DNA of 64,000 nucleotides from an uncultured Gammaproteobacteria bacterium (GTDB taxonomy: Bacteria > Pseudomonadota > Gammaproteobacteria > Eutrophobiales > Eutrophobiaceae). The DNA is taken from assembly GCA_943788815.1 (NCBI GenBank), contig CALSRS010000001.1:1921501-1985500 (forward strand), given 5' to 3'. The position numbers and the translations under genes are program-made. A model generated the notes under the pieces. The model was given only the letters and a program-made list of their open reading frames with translations. It ran no database searches and was not told where the DNA came from. Numbering within the stretch: position 1 is the stretch's first letter; every line of letters starts with the position of its first letter. Shown here in pieces: positions 19,691 through 29,781 of this stretch.

Positions 19691-20452
19691 TTACTGTCGG
19701 TTTAGTTCATTGAGTTCTTGAACCTGAAGAGAATCTGAAAAGTTATTACGTAATAGCATTTCATAACTCGATTCTGTGTCCTCATCTCCAAGGACTCTTT
19801 CAATTTTGATACCAAGTAACAGGCTGCTTGCATTATGTGAAGAAAAATTTTCAAATCGCTGCAGGTATCCCCTGGCGGACAGAAAGTTATCCTGTTCATA
19901 ATTGAGTTGTGACATCTGTAATAATGCAACCGACAGTCGAGGGTTTAAGCTCAGCGCCTGTCTTAAATAATTTTCACCCAGATCTTTACGATTATTTGCT
20001 ATAGCACAAGTGCCAGCATTGGCGTAAGCGACTTCCGGTGTCTGGTAAAGTGGATTTGAAGCAGCAGAAAGAAACGTTTCTTCCGCTTCATCAAAACGTC
20101 CTCTTTGACAAAGAAAGCTGCCATAATTATTTTTTGACTCAGAATCATTACTGTTAAGAGCAATGGCACGTTTGAAATGATCTTCTGCCAGCACAGGGTC
20201 GCCCAGACGCTGATAAAGCAAACCATAAACATTATGTGTACCGTAATGCCTGGGATCAGCCTCATATGCCCGGTTTAATCGTTCAAGTGCAATTTCCAGA
20301 TCACCAGTTCTCATATATTCAACAGCAAGATTCAGGTTTGCCAGGGCAATTTGATTTGTGCCTGCACTAGGCCTTAATCCAGGGTTTGTCGGATTGGATG
20401 CACAACCGGTGATCACCATCAATATGATTATATTCAGAAGAAAATATCTCAT
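19691..20452 (-). CDS. pilW: Type IV pilus biogenesis lipoprotein PilW/PilF (TPR)
   Basis: A 253-residue lipoprotein: lipobox VITGC (Cys about 17), then six TPR-like units starting at LANLNLAVEYMRTGDLEIALERLNRA and continuing with HYGTHNVYGLLYQRLGDPVLAEDHFKRA-type repeats. PilF/PilW is the pilotin that targets the PilQ secretin to the outer membrane. The start codon overlaps the rlmN stop by one base (TAATG), and rodZ follows by one base, matching the conserved rlmN-pilW-rodZ order. No other pilus genes are in the window. Confidence 0.9.
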   Translation of the reverse strand: MRYFLLNIIILMVITGCASNPTNPGLRPSAGTNQIALANLNLAVEYMRTGDLEIALERLNRAYEADPRHYGTHNVYGLLYQRLGDPVLAEDHFKRAIALNSNDSESKNNYGSFLCQRGRFDEAEETFLSAASNPLYQTPEVAYANAGTCAIANNRKDLGENYLRQALSLNPRLSVALLQMSQLNYEQDNFLSARGYLQRFENFSSHNASSLLLGIKIERVLGDEDTESSYEMLLRNNFSDSLQVQELNELNRQ

Positions 20453-21540
20453 TAACGTATTCCCGTCTCCGCATTCATTTGATGACGCCTGGCCTTGGCG
20501 ACAACCTGACCAACCAATTGTCCACAGGCTGCGTCGATGTCATCGCCACGTGTTTTCCTGGTTATCGTTATCAATCCATACTCCATTAATATCTCCCTAA
20601 AACGGTCCAGGTCTGGTCTTGAGGAACAAGTATAGCCTGATCCAGGGAAAGGATTGAACGGGATTAGGTTAATTTTAGCCGGAAAACCTCTTAATAAGCG
20701 GCCTAACTCATGTGCATTTTCCTTTGAATCGTTAATGTTTGCCAGCATTACGTACTCGAATGTAATGGGATCCCCATTATTCGTCTCACTGTAGCGTCGA
20801 CAGGCATCCAGCAGCTTTTCAATAGGAAAACTGCGATTTATCGGTACCAGTGTATCCCTTAACGGATTATTTGGCGCATGTAGTGAAACAGCCAGGGAGA
20901 CCCGGGTGGTATTTGCCAGTTTATCTATAGCTGGTACCACGCCGGCAGTACTCAATGTGACTCGCTTTGTCGATAAGCCAAAACCCAGATCGTCCTTCAT
21001 TAGATCCATGGCCTTGGTGACGTTATCAAAATTTAATAGCGGTTCACCCATGCCCATCATTACCACGTTGGTAATAATCCTGTTTCGTTGACCAAAGTAC
21101 CCCAGATTACGGTTTGCAATCCAGACCTGACTGATGATTTCTGACAAAGTCAGGTTGCGCCCAAATCCTTGCTTGCCAGTAGAACAAAAAGAACAATCCA
21201 GCGCACAACCTACTTGTGATGAGACACACAGTGTTCCGCGATCAATTTCGGGGATGAAGACTGTTTCTATACAGTTTTTTTCATCTACCCGTATCAACCA
21301 TTTTATTGTTCCATCATTGGAAACTTGTTCAGATTCTATAGTTGGAAGTTCAAAGACTAGAATGTCGGCAAGCTGGTTTCTTAGGTCTTTACTCAGGTCT
21401 GTCATGAGGTCAAGCTCTATGACACCATGATGATAAACCCATTTCATCACCTGGGTAGCACGAAACGGTTTCTCACCAAGAACAGCAAAGAATGACCGTA
21501 GGCCTTCGTGAGTCAGACTAAAAAAGTTTACAGCTTGCAT
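20452..21540 (-). CDS. rlmN: Dual-specificity RNA methyltransferase RlmN
   Basis: A 362-residue radical-SAM enzyme that methylates C2 of adenosine in 23S rRNA (A2503) and some tRNAs. The cluster motif is [15 protein letters not shown] (C-x3-C-x2-C), with [12 protein letters not shown] and [11 protein letters not shown]. The methyl-carrying cysteine lies in the C-terminal [10 protein letters not shown] and a second conserved Cys in [10 protein letters not shown]. It starts three bases after ndk ends. Confidence 0.97.
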   Translation of the reverse strand: MQAVNFFSLTHEGLRSFFAVLGEKPFRATQVMKWVYHHGVIELDLMTDLSKDLRNQLADILVFELPTIESEQVSNDGTIKWLIRVDEKNCIETVFIPEIDRGTLCVSSQVGCALDCSFCSTGKQGFGRNLTLSEIISQVWIANRNLGYFGQRNRIITNVVMMGMGEPLLNFDNVTKAMDLMKDDLGFGLSTKRVTLSTAGVVPAIDKLANTTRVSLAVSLHAPNNPLRDTLVPINRSFPIEKLLDACRRYSETNNGDPITFEYVMLANINDSKENAHELGRLLRGFPAKINLIPFNPFPGSGYTCSSRPDLDRFREILMEYGLITITRKTRGDDIDAACGQLVGQVVAKARRHQMNAETGIR

Positions 21541-21543
21541 TCG

Positions 21544-21984
21544 TTATCTTGTCCGAGGACAGATTTCATCATTAGAGAAAAAGAAAGGTATCTCTGAACT
21601 TGCAGATTCAGCCGAATCTGAACCATGCACAGCATTCTCACCTTGATCACCTTCTATATCACATAAGTCAGCACGGATAGTCCCGGGTTCAGCATTCTTG
21701 GGAAACGTGGCACCCATGAGGTCTCGATTTTTCATGATTGCATTTTCACCTTCCAATACCTGGACCAGAACAGGTCCTGAAGACATAAAGTCCACCAGCT
21801 CTGAGAAGAAAGGACGGTCTTTGTGCTCAGCATAAAACTCCCCAGCCCGTTCCTTGCTAAGGTGCATCATTTTCGCAGCCACAATTCTTAGACCAGCTTT
21901 TTCAAACCGACTATAGATTTCTCCGATGACATTTTTAGCCACCGCATCAGGCTTAATTATGGATAAGGTTTGTTCTGTTGCCAT
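21544..21984 (-). CDS. ndk: Nucleoside diphosphate kinase
   Basis: A 146-residue enzyme that balances NTP pools by phosphate transfer through a phosphohistidine. [16 protein letters not shown] and the active-site [12 protein letters not shown] are all present, as is the C-terminal ICPRTR. The loop just before the active site ([16 protein letters not shown]) is about three residues longer than in E. coli Ndk. First gene of ndk-rlmN-pilW-rodZ. Confidence 0.97.
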   Translation of the reverse strand: MATEQTLSIIKPDAVAKNVIGEIYSRFEKAGLRIVAAKMMHLSKERAGEFYAEHKDRPFFSELVDFMSSGPVLVQVLEGENAIMKNRDLMGATFPKNAEPGTIRADLCDIEGDQGENAVHGSDSAESASSEIPFFFSNDEICPRTR

Positions 21985-22060
21985 TTACTACTCCAATTTC
22001 CGTTGAAAACCCGCGATTATACTGGTTTGGAGTGCATGTAAGATAGTTTATTTTGCTGTT

Positions 22061-22399
22061 TTACCCGGATTTTGGGGTCATTAGCTGTACCATACCCTCA
22101 TGAATGCGCACCTGGTAGGTTTCAACAGGTTCATAAGCAGGGGGACACAGTGGCTCGCCTGTTCGGATAGAAAACCTTGCCCCATGCCTGGGACACACAA
22201 GTTCATCACCACAAATAAGCTTACCGGGTTCCATTCCACACCCAAGCATAGGGAAACCTTCATGACTGCAGACATCTTTCAGGGCAAAGTACTCACCATC
22301 GAGATTAATGACTGCGATGCGGATGTCGTCGATTTCAATAAGACGGGATTGGTCAGGGATAAATTCCTCTGAATTCGCAACATCAATCCACGCAGTCAT
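22061..22399 (-). CDS. Small Rieske-type [2Fe-2S] ferredoxin
   Basis: A 112-residue soluble Rieske domain. The cluster ligands are in CSHEGFP (Cys-x-His) and CPRHGARF (Cys-x2-His), separated by about 20 residues; this is the spacing of NirD-like or biphenyl-dioxygenase ferredoxins. GEPLCPPAYEPVETYQVRI closes the fold. No membrane segment, so cytosolic. Genes like this often accompany suf operons; here it lies downstream of sufT on the same strand, but across a 388-base repeat-filled gap, so cotranscription is uncertain. Electron partner unknown. Confidence 0.88.
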   Translation of the reverse strand: MTAWIDVANSEEFIPDQSRLIEIDDIRIAVINLDGEYFALKDVCSHEGFPMLGCGMEPGKLICGDELVCPRHGARFSIRTGEPLCPPAYEPVETYQVRIHEGMVQLMTPKSG

Positions 22400-22787
22400 G
22401 GTTGAGATAATATCCTATTCGTCATTTGCGTGCATGTTAGAGAACATCTACGCGTTCCCAAATCCAACAAGCCTGCTAAGGTCCGTCACTCCCGCTAAAG
22501 TCCACTACTTCGTCATTCCCGCGAACGCGGGAATCTAGTCATAATGTGATCGCGCTATGCGCGGACTTCATCTACTGGAGACCCGCTTGCGCGGGTATGT
22601 CGATAGGCGTTCCTGGTGGTAATGATGGTAGAGAATTTTTTGTTTCAGGTATGTTTCAAACCTGATGAAATAAATATTATTATTGTGTGTGCGGGAACGG
22701 AGGATTAGGTATTGAGCTAATTCTCTTGCGTATATGGTAATGACGAAATCAAGAACACCTCACTCCTCCCCTCTAAGGCCTCACAGA
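22400..22787. repeat. Repeat-rich spacer between sufT and the Rieske gene
   Basis: No gene is supportable. CGTCATTCCCGCGAACGCGGGAATC (hairpin) begins at 22511, followed by other short hairpins such as GATCGCGC..GCGCGGAC and ACCCGCTTGCGCGGGT (22580-22596). A CACCTCACTCCTCCCCTC motif of the second, CTCACC-type family lies at 22756-22780, just beyond the sufT stop. Confidence 0.7.
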
Positions 22788-23339
22788 TTAATAATACATC
22801 CCCGTTTCAAGTTTCGCTGCCTCGGACATCATTTCCTGATTCCATGGAGGATCAAAGGTGAGTTCTACATTGACTTCATCAACGTTAGGAACCATAGCGA
22901 CCTTTTGTTTTACATCGGCGGCAAGAAAATCGCCCATACCGCACCCGGGCGCGGTGAGAGTCATAAGGATATTTACCACCTTGGTGCCATCTTCTTCTTT
23001 TTTGACAGTGCAGTTATAAATTAGTCCCAGCTCAACCATATTGACAGGGATCTCCGGGTCATAACAGGTGCGCATCTGCTTCCAGATCAGGTCTTCATTG
23101 ACCACGCCGTCTTGTACATCCCCTTCATCAATTGTTATCAGTTCCGGTACGTCAAAGCCCAGAGCATCTGCATTTTGTGCACCGATTTGTGCAAGGTTGC
23201 CATTGATGTTCACGGTGTAGTTTCCACCAAGTGCCTGGGTAATAGTCACTTCACTATCCTTTTGTATAAGGATGGGTGTTCCATCGGGTATTAAAATGGC
23301 TTCTACTTCGCGCTTAACGGTGATTAATTCGTTGTCCAT
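22788..23339 (-). CDS. sufT: Fe-S maturation protein SufT (DUF59/MIP18 family)
   Basis: A 183-residue protein. The N-terminal half (1-85) is the SufT-specific extension (ITVKREVEAILIPDGTPILI, GGNYTVNINGNLAQIGAQNADALG); the C-terminal half is the DUF59 domain with CYDPEIPVNMVELGLIYN, the conserved cysteine in TLTAPGCGMGDFLA, and DPPWNQEMMSEAAK. SufT helps maturation or transfer of Fe-S clusters. The frame is open 26 codons further upstream, but ATG 23339 lies 5 bases after sufU and matches the family N-terminus. Last certain gene of the suf operon. Confidence 0.93.
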   Translation of the reverse strand: MDNELITVKREVEAILIPDGTPILIQKDSEVTITQALGGNYTVNINGNLAQIGAQNADALGFDVPELITIDEGDVQDGVVNEDLIWKQMRTCYDPEIPVNMVELGLIYNCTVKKEEDGTKVVNILMTLTAPGCGMGDFLAADVKQKVAMVPNVDEVNVELTFDPPWNQEMMSEAAKLETGMYY

Positions 23340-23344
23340 ACTCT

Positions 23345-23797
23345 TTATTCTGTTGTTATTGAAGAACGATTGCCTTCTAGCAATCCATTTAATGTATGCC
23401 AGCACAGGCTGGCACATTTTATTCGTGATGGGTAATCCCGAACACCTGCAAGTGCGGCAAGTTTACCAAACTTTTCAATGTCCAATTCAGGTTCTTCATC
23501 TGTTATCAGGTGATGAAAATCATTAAATACCTTCTCTGCCTGTTCTGTGGTTTTGCCTTTCAAGGCCTCTGTCATAAGCGAAGCGGATGCGACTGAGATA
23601 GCGCAGCCGGAACCATCAAAACTGATATCAGTGATAGTGTCATTATCAAATTTTATATACAGCGTTAGACGATCACCACAAAGCGGGTTATAACCTTCCA
23701 GTGAAACGTCAGCGTGATCTATCTTTCCAAAGTTTCTGGGTGTGCGATTATGATCGACGATCACATCCTGATAGAGATCTTTCATATCAATACTCAT
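23345..23797 (-). CDS. sufU: SufU-type Fe-S scaffold / sulfur acceptor
   Basis: A 150-residue IscU-like protein. The three ligand cysteines are in YNPLCGDRLTLY, DGSGCAISVASASLM and RIKCASLCWHTL. The insertion between the second and third cysteine blocks and the GCAISxAS sequence mark SufU rather than IscU. SufU accepts persulfide sulfur from SufS, replacing SufE, which is absent. Start and stop overlap by four bases with sufS (ATGA), so translation is coupled. Confidence 0.92.
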   Translation of the reverse strand: MSIDMKDLYQDVIVDHNRTPRNFGKIDHADVSLEGYNPLCGDRLTLYIKFDNDTITDISFDGSGCAISVASASLMTEALKGKTTEQAEKVFNDFHHLITDEEPELDIEKFGKLAALAGVRDYPSRIKCASLCWHTLNGLLEGNRSSITTE

Positions 23798-25053
23798 GCG
23801 AACACCTTTCTGACATTATTAATTGCCTCAACCAGATGATCGATATCATCTCGGGTGTTATACAGGGCAAGCGAAGCACGTGCTGTCGCAGGGATTTCAT
23901 AACGCTCCATTACGGGCATGGCACAGTGGTGGCCAGTACGGATGGCAACCCCATGTTGATCAAGGATTGTTCCGATGTCATGGGGATGGATATCTTTCAT
24001 AACAAAAGACAGGATTCCTGCCTTGTTGTCAGCAGTACCGACCAGTGTCAAACCATCAATCGCTGACATTATCTCCGTAGCATAGGCTAGCAGTTCTGAT
24101 TCGTAGTGTGCGATATTGTCCATCCCAATAGCACTAACATAATCAATAGCCGCACCAGTCCCTATGACCCCGGCTATGTCGGGTGTGCCTGCTTCGAACT
24201 TGTAGGGCAAGTCGTTATAGGTGGTCTCGTCAAACCGAACAGTACGGATCATGTCACCACCACCTTGCCAGGGGGGCATGGATTCCAACAGTGCTTTCTT
24301 TCCATAAAGTACGCCTGTACCCGTTGGGCCAAATAGCTTATGACCGGAGAAACAATAAAAATCGCAATCCAGGGCCTGTACGTCAACCGGGCAATGCGGG
24401 ACTGCCTGGGCCCCGTCGAGCAATACGGGGATTCCCCTGTTATGGGCAAGCTTAATTATATCTTCGACCGGGTTAATAGTGCCCAGGGCATTGGAGATAT
24501 GGACCACGGCCACCAGGCGGGTGCGATCGTTTAACAGTGACTCGTACTCTTCCATAATGAGTTCACCCTTATCGTTAATCGGCACTACCTTGAGCTTGGC
24601 CCCGGTTTGTTCACACAGCATTTGCCAGGGAACGATATTGGAATGATGTTCCATTTCGGTAATGATTATTTCATCACCTTGTTTCAGTGTTGAGCGACCA
24701 TAGGATTGCGCAACCAGATTAATCGATGCGGTGGTGCCGCTGGTTAAAATGACTTGCTGTATAGATTCAGCATTAATAAAATTTTTTATCTTTAACCTTG
24801 CGGCTTCATATGCCCCAGTGGCTTTTTCACTTAGTGTGTGTACGCCGCGGTGTATATTTGAATTATATTCACGGTAATACTGGTCCAGTACTTCAATGAC
24901 CTGTTGTGGCTTTTGCGCCGTTGCGCCGTTATCCAGATATACCAGCGGCTTACCATTTACCTGTTGCTTCAAAATAGGGAAGTCATCACGGATCTTTTCT
25001 ATATCATAAGTCACGGTTTGTGTTGCCTGTTTCATAAGGGATTTCGCAGTCAT
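23794..25053 (-). CDS. sufS: Cysteine desulfurase SufS
   Basis: A 419-residue PLP enzyme releasing sulfur from cysteine for cluster assembly. The PLP lysine is in CFSGHKLFGPTG (about residue 238), substrate motifs are YLDNGATAQKP and SNIHRGVHTLSEKAT, and the catalytic cysteine is in RTGHHCAMPVM (about 376). That short loop form is the group II (SufS) type. Translationally coupled to sufD upstream and sufU downstream by ATGA overlaps. Confidence 0.96.
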   Translation of the reverse strand: MTAKSLMKQATQTVTYDIEKIRDDFPILKQQVNGKPLVYLDNGATAQKPQQVIEVLDQYYREYNSNIHRGVHTLSEKATGAYEAARLKIKNFINAESIQQVILTSGTTASINLVAQSYGRSTLKQGDEIIITEMEHHSNIVPWQMLCEQTGAKLKVVPINDKGELIMEEYESLLNDRTRLVAVVHISNALGTINPVEDIIKLAHNRGIPVLLDGAQAVPHCPVDVQALDCDFYCFSGHKLFGPTGTGVLYGKKALLESMPPWQGGGDMIRTVRFDETTYNDLPYKFEAGTPDIAGVIGTGAAIDYVSAIGMDNIAHYESELLAYATEIMSAIDGLTLVGTADNKAGILSFVMKDIHPHDIGTILDQHGVAIRTGHHCAMPVMERYEIPATARASLALYNTRDDIDHLVEAINNVRKVFA

Positions 25054-26378
25054 TGAACAAAATCTTCTATTACATTGCTATCAGGAAGTTTGCCCATCAC
25101 TTTTTTCTGTAAGCGCTTGCATATTTGCGGGTAGTTTATTTTCTCTATCACATCTTCAGCAAATGCAAAGGTCAAAAGGCTGCGTGCGACGTCTTTTTCA
25201 ATGGCGCGGGTACGAAGATAAAACAACATATTATCGTCCAGTCTGCCTATCGTGGCACCATGACTGCACTTAACATCGTCCGCATAGATTTCCAGTTCTG
25301 GTTTTGTGTCTACTTCTGCATTACTGGAGAGCAACAGGTTGGCGTTGGAAAGATGAGCCTCTGTCTTTTGGGCGTCCTTGTGAACGACAATCTTGCCATT
25401 AAACACACCTCGGGACTTATCTCCCAGTACACCGCGGTAGGTTTCATTAGACCTTGTGTTTGGCGAGATATGGTTGACGGTCGTATGGAAGTCGACATGT
25501 TGAGTGTCTTGTGCCATATACAAACCATACAAAGTTGATTCCGCATTGGTCCCAGACAGGTTGATATCAAGATCGCAGCGAACCAGCTTGCCACCGATGG
25601 AAACCTGATATGAGTTAAAGGAGCTGTTTTTTTGTTGAGATACGAAAAGGTTTCCTACGTGATAACCACTGTCGCCTTCTTCCTGGATTTTGTAATGATT
25701 CACCTTAGCGCCGTCTTCAAGATGGATTTCTGTTACGGTATTGGTGAAGTAGTCCAGATTATCTACCCCGGCATAGGTTTCAATTACGTCAACGCGAGAA
25801 TTAATCCCGGCCACGATCAGGTTTCGTATGTTTGATGCGGTGTTGTTAGAACCGGTAGATACAAAAATAAGATTAACCGGTTTTGTAAATTCAACATTTT
25901 TGTCTATCCAGATAACTGCGCCGTCTGCTATGAGCGAGGTATTTAAGGCAACAAAACCATTTTTTTCATGATGATGGTGCTTGTTTAAATATTCCTCAAG
26001 GTCATTGTCAGATTTTGAAATAGCTTCTTTCAGGTTAACGATGTTTACACCATCCGGTAGTTCATCAGTACAAGAATGAGTCTCGGAAAAATGGCCGTTA
26101 ACAAATACCAGTTGATGGCAATCTAGATCACTAATCTTTGCCGAGGATAGAATCGTTTCCACATCCTCTTGTTGTTCGGGTATTGATAAACTGAATTTTT
26201 TATTGAGGATGGCAGAGACATCAGTGTATTTCCATTCCTCCACACGGCGAGTAGGAAATCCCATGGTAGAGAGTGAATGAGTTGCAGCCTTGCGGTGTTC
26301 ATCCAGCCAGGCGACGTCATTCATACCAGGCAGATCTGTTGCTTGTGACAGGAAATGTTCAACGGCTTCATTGCTCAT
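25050..26378 (-). CDS. sufD: Fe-S assembly protein SufD
   Basis: A 442-residue subunit of the SufBC2D scaffold. The N-terminal helical part includes GFPTRRVEEWKYTDVS, typical of SufD, and the C-terminal right-handed beta-helix has SNANLLLSSNAEVDTKPELEIYADDVKCSHGATIGRLD, including the conserved histidine. An alternative start nine codons upstream exists, but ATG 26378 overlaps the sufC stop as ATGA and is preferred. Confidence 0.95.
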   Translation of the reverse strand: MSNEAVEHFLSQATDLPGMNDVAWLDEHRKAATHSLSTMGFPTRRVEEWKYTDVSAILNKKFSLSIPEQQEDVETILSSAKISDLDCHQLVFVNGHFSETHSCTDELPDGVNIVNLKEAISKSDNDLEEYLNKHHHHEKNGFVALNTSLIADGAVIWIDKNVEFTKPVNLIFVSTGSNNTASNIRNLIVAGINSRVDVIETYAGVDNLDYFTNTVTEIHLEDGAKVNHYKIQEEGDSGYHVGNLFVSQQKNSSFNSYQVSIGGKLVRCDLDINLSGTNAESTLYGLYMAQDTQHVDFHTTVNHISPNTRSNETYRGVLGDKSRGVFNGKIVVHKDAQKTEAHLSNANLLLSSNAEVDTKPELEIYADDVKCSHGATIGRLDDNMLFYLRTRAIEKDVARSLLTFAFAEDVIEKINYPQICKRLQKKVMGKLPDSNVIEDFVQ

Positions 26379-27130
26379 GCCGCATTTGACTCCTGAATTA
26401 CCCAATCATAACCTCGCTCTTCGAGTTCCATTGCCAGTTCCTTATCACCAGATTTAAGGATCTTTCCACCAGACAATACGTGAACGTGATGTGGGACGAT
26501 ATAATTCAACAGGCGCTGATAATGAGTGACGAGGATGATTGAGCGTTCTTCATTCATAAGATTATTAACGCCGTTGGCGACTATCTTAAGAGCATCGATG
26601 TCCAGACCAGAATCTGTTTCATCCAGTATCGCCAATGTCGGCTCTAATACGGCCATCTGAAATATCTCATTACGTTTCTTTTCCCCGCCAGAAAAACCTT
26701 CATTCACCGCGCGGTTAAGCAGGTCTTCCTTCATCTCGACGAGCTTTATTTTGTCCTTTACCAATGATAAAAATTCCACCGCGTCCAGCTCTGGCAGTCC
26801 TTTATGTTTACGAACCGCGTTAATGCCCGCCTTTAACAGGTACACATTGTTAACACCCGGAATCTCCACAGGGTACTGAAAGGCAAGAAACACACCTTCA
26901 CAGGCACGCTCTTCGGGCGACAGTGATATGAGGTCTTTACCCTTGTATTCAATACTACCCTCGATGATCTCATAACCATCACGACCCGCCAGTACATTGG
27001 CAAGCGTGCTTTTCCCTGAACCATTAGGGCCCATAATGGCATGCACCTCACCGGCCTTAACGTCAAGGTTAAGCCCGGTCAAAATCTTTTTGTTGTCTAC
27101 ATTCACGTGTAGGTTTTTTATACTTAACAT
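26375..27130 (-). CDS. sufC: Fe-S assembly ATPase SufC
   Basis: A 251-residue ABC-type ATPase of the SufBCD complex. Walker A is MGPNGSGKSTLANVLAG, the signature is GFSGGEKKRNEIFQM, Walker B is LAILDETDSGLDIDA and the switch His is in ILVTHYQRLL. ATG 27130 is preceded by AAGGAAAGAGA, better than the in-frame start 17 codons upstream, which extends into the repeat zone. It is separated from sufB by 328 bases of repeats, the only break in the operon. Confidence 0.96.
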   Translation of the reverse strand: MLSIKNLHVNVDNKKILTGLNLDVKAGEVHAIMGPNGSGKSTLANVLAGRDGYEIIEGSIEYKGKDLISLSPEERACEGVFLAFQYPVEIPGVNNVYLLKAGINAVRKHKGLPELDAVEFLSLVKDKIKLVEMKEDLLNRAVNEGFSGGEKKRNEIFQMAVLEPTLAILDETDSGLDIDALKIVANGVNNLMNEERSIILVTHYQRLLNYIVPHHVHVLSGGKILKSGDKELAMELEERGYDWVIQESNAA

Positions 27131-27458
27131 TCTCTTTCCTTGTTGCTCATTTATTCTTGTCAATTTATCTCGTGTCGTCATTCCCGCGGAACCGGGAATC
27201 CAGTCATTTAATATTCGTCCATATGACGAACGTTGTAATATTTGTTACAAGCTTTTTCTAATATTACTTTTCTCTTTCTCGTCATGCTGGCAAAAGCCAG
27301 CATCCAATGTAATCAAGTGCGACCTGTGGTCGCTCTAATATTTAAACTAGATTCCGGGTTACGCTACGCGCCCCCGGAATGACGGGTGAGGATGTGTCAT
27401 TCCCGCGAAAGCGGGAATCCAGTTATTTGATATCCGTCCTATGAACAGACATCTTTAA
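27131..27458. repeat. Repeat cluster interrupting the suf operon between sufB and sufC
   Basis: The whole 328-base gap is dispersed repeats. CGTCATTCCCGCGG...GGAATCCAG at 27177 is followed by a module ATATTCGTCCATATGACGAACG; CGTCATGCTGGCAAAAGCCAGCATCCA at 27280 is followed by a GTGCGACC..GGTCGC hairpin; CGGGTTACGC...CCGGAATGACG lies at 27356; and CATTCCCGCGAAAGCGGGAATCCAG plus a second ATATCCGTCC module lies at 27397-27450. These hairpins could stabilise, attenuate or terminate the sufB mRNA before sufC. Confidence 0.8.
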
Positions 27459-28907
27459 CTACCCAACCGCTCCTTCCAGAGTAATATTCATTAATTTTTG
27501 TGCCTCTACAGCAAATTCCATAGGCAGTTCCTTGAAGACCTGTTTGCAAAAGCCATTGACGATCATGTTAACGGCATCTTCTTCAGATATTCCACGTTGC
27601 TGACAATAAAATAATTGATCATCACTGATCTTCGATGTCGTAGCCTCGTGTTCAATCACTGCAGTCGTGTTTCTAGATTCCATATAGGGAAAGGTATGCG
27701 CAGCGCACTTGTCTCCCATTAATAAGGAGTCACATTGAGTATAGTTACGGGCGTTGTCTGCGCTCTTGCCTATGCGTACCAGGCCGCGGTAAGAATTAGA
27801 ACCGTGACCGGCAGAGATCCCCTTGGAAATAATGGTGCTTCGTGTGTTCTTACCAATATGGATCATCTTGGTCCCGGTATCGGCTTGTTGGTAATTGTTT
27901 GCCACCGCCACGGAATAAAATTCACCCACTGAGTTGTCACCTTTTAACAGGCAACTTGGATACTTCCAGGTAATGGCTGAGCCAGTTTCCACCTGGGTCC
28001 AGGAAATCTTCGAATTAACACCACGGCAGTCGCCTCGTTTGGTGACAAAGTTATAAATTCCACCGACACCGTTTTCATCACCTGGGTACCAGTTTTGCAC
28101 CGTGGAATATTTTATCGACGCGTCGTCCAGTGCTACCAGTTCCACCACTGCGGCATGTAACTGATTTTCGTCTCGCATGGGGGCAGTACAGCCCTCAAGA
28201 TAGCTAACATGGCTACCTTCATCAGCGACGATCAAGGTGCGTTCAAACTGCCCGGTATTGGCGGCATTAATACGAAAATAAGTAGACAGTTCCATGGGGC
28301 AACGTGTGCCCTTGGGGATATAGCAGAATGAACCATCGGTAAAGACCGCGGAGTTCAGTGCCGCGTAGTAATTGTCTGCCGCGGGTACCACGCTACCCAG
28401 GTATTGTTTGATGAGCTCAGGATGATCTCGTACCGCTTCAGAAAAGGAGCAAAAAATAACACCGGCTTCATATAATTTTTTCTTGAATGTGGTGGCCACC
28501 GAGACACTGTCGAATACCGCATCCACGGCCACCCCGGCCAGCATCTTTTGTTCATGTAGGGGGATACCCAGCTTCTCGTAGGTCTCTATGAGCTTCGGGT
28601 CGACTTCATCCAGGCTCTTGGGCCCGTGATCTTTAGACTTTGGCGCGGAGTAATAGGAGATGGCCTGAAAGTCTATAGGTTCATAATTAACATGTGCCCA
28701 TTCGGGTTCCTCCATCTTCAACCAGTGGCGATAGGCCTTAAGTCGCCATTCCAGCAGCCATTCAGGCTCTTCCTTCTTTTTGGAAATTAAACGGATGACA
28801 TCTTCATTGAGTCCTGGCGGGACAGTATCTGTGTCAATATCGGTTACAAAACCGTGTTTGTATTCCTGGCCGACCAGGTTTTCTACGTCTTTGGATTGCG
28901 TTGACAT
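27459..28907 (-). CDS. sufB: Fe-S assembly scaffold SufB
   Basis: A 482-residue scaffold on which clusters are built with SufC and SufD. Family elements: [19 protein letters not shown] near the N-terminus, [46 protein letters not shown] (a conserved Cys), [23 protein letters not shown] and the C-terminal [16 protein letters not shown]. Starts nine bases after sufA. Confidence 0.97.
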   Translation of the reverse strand: MSTQSKDVENLVGQEYKHGFVTDIDTDTVPPGLNEDVIRLISKKKEEPEWLLEWRLKAYRHWLKMEEPEWAHVNYEPIDFQAISYYSAPKSKDHGPKSLDEVDPKLIETYEKLGIPLHEQKMLAGVAVDAVFDSVSVATTFKKKLYEAGVIFCSFSEAVRDHPELIKQYLGSVVPAADNYYAALNSAVFTDGSFCYIPKGTRCPMELSTYFRINAANTGQFERTLIVADEGSHVSYLEGCTAPMRDENQLHAAVVELVALDDASIKYSTVQNWYPGDENGVGGIYNFVTKRGDCRGVNSKISWTQVETGSAITWKYPSCLLKGDNSVGEFYSVAVANNYQQADTGTKMIHIGKNTRSTIISKGISAGHGSNSYRGLVRIGKSADNARNYTQCDSLLMGDKCAAHTFPYMESRNTTAVIEHEATTSKISDDQLFYCQQRGISEEDAVNMIVNGFCKQVFKELPMEFAVEAQKLMNITLEGAVG

Positions 28908-28916
28908 TATCGGTCC

Positions 28917-29270
28917 TTAATCCTGCTCTACAGGTTCCTTCATTGAAAAACTTTCACCACAACCACAGCTCTCTGAGACATTGGGATTCTTGAAACGAAA
29001 TCCCTCGTTAAGACCTTCACGCACATAGTCCAGCTCAGTACCATCCAGGTATCGAAAACTCTGATCGTCTATCACAATATTGATACCCCGGGTATTAACC
29101 GTGACATCTTTATCATTAATTTTTTCTGCAAGGTCAACCACGTACTGGTAACCCGAACAGCCAGTGGGTTTGACGGCAAGTCGTAGACCGGCCGAGTCCA
29201 CCTTGTCTCCCATGTAGCGGTTTATGTGATTAAAAGCGTTGTCAGTTAATGTGATTGCTGTTTTTTCCAT
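28917..29270 (-). CDS. sufA: A-type Fe-S carrier protein
   Basis: A 117-residue A-type carrier with the three ligand cysteines in KPTGCSGYQYVVDL and ESCGCGESF. It passes clusters from SufBCD to client proteins. Second gene of the operon, 15 bases after iscR and 9 before sufB, hence the sufA name; by sequence it could equally be called iscA- or erpA-like. Confidence 0.9.
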   Translation of the reverse strand: MEKTAITLTDNAFNHINRYMGDKVDSAGLRLAVKPTGCSGYQYVVDLAEKINDKDVTVNTRGINIVIDDQSFRYLDGTELDYVREGLNEGFRFKNPNVSESCGCGESFSMKEPVEQD

Positions 29271-29285
29271 CTTGATGCCTTTTTA

Positions 29286-29738
29286 CTAATGTTGAACCAT
29301 GGGTATGGCGTTCTGCCGTTGTGAAACCGTCTTCACTGAACGTCGGCTGGTAAGATCAGCCAGAGTGACGCCAGTCATAAAGCCTCTGATCTGCGTACTG
29401 AGGTCTTCCCAAAGGTCATGTGTCAGGCATTGTTCTTCGCCCTGGCAATTCATTTGTCCACCACAACGCGTAGCATCAACAGACTCATCTACTGCGTCAA
29501 TAATCTGAGATAAGGATATTTCACTGGCTGCTTTTGCCAGCTTATAACCTCCACCGGGACCACGGGCACTTGATACCAGACCTTCTTTGCGCAACCGGGA
29601 AAACAATTGTTCCAGATAGGCAAGCGAGATCACCTGTCGAGTAGAGATATCCGCCAGGTTAACCGGTACATTATTATCATGAAGCGCCAGGTCCAGCATA
29701 GCAGTTACCGCATAACGACCTTTGGTAGTCAGTTTCAT
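29286..29738 (-). CDS. iscR: Rrf2-family Fe-S regulator, IscR-like
   Basis: A 150-residue winged-helix regulator. The N-terminus [20 protein letters not shown] and the recognition region [29 protein letters not shown] match IscR. The cluster cysteines are in [16 protein letters not shown], with the IscR spacing C-x5-C-x5-C and a following His. It heads the operon, so it likely represses it when it carries a 2Fe-2S cluster, as E. coli IscR does for isc. A fitting binding site lies 43 bases upstream of its start codon. Confidence 0.94.
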   Translation of the reverse strand: MKLTTKGRYAVTAMLDLALHDNNVPVNLADISTRQVISLAYLEQLFSRLRKEGLVSSARGPGGGYKLAKAASEISLSQIIDAVDESVDATRCGGQMNCQGEEQCLTHDLWEDLSTQIRGFMTGVTLADLTSRRSVKTVSQRQNAIPMVQH

Positions 29739-29781
29739 AAGGAAAATCCTGTTTTTGCAGTAGTTTTAGGCCGATCATGGC

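Noticed and set aside
27131-27458. Possible CRISPR array from closely spaced repeats
   Set aside because: Units differ in sequence and spacing, are hairpins of dispersed families and have no constant-length spacers; no cas genes are present.
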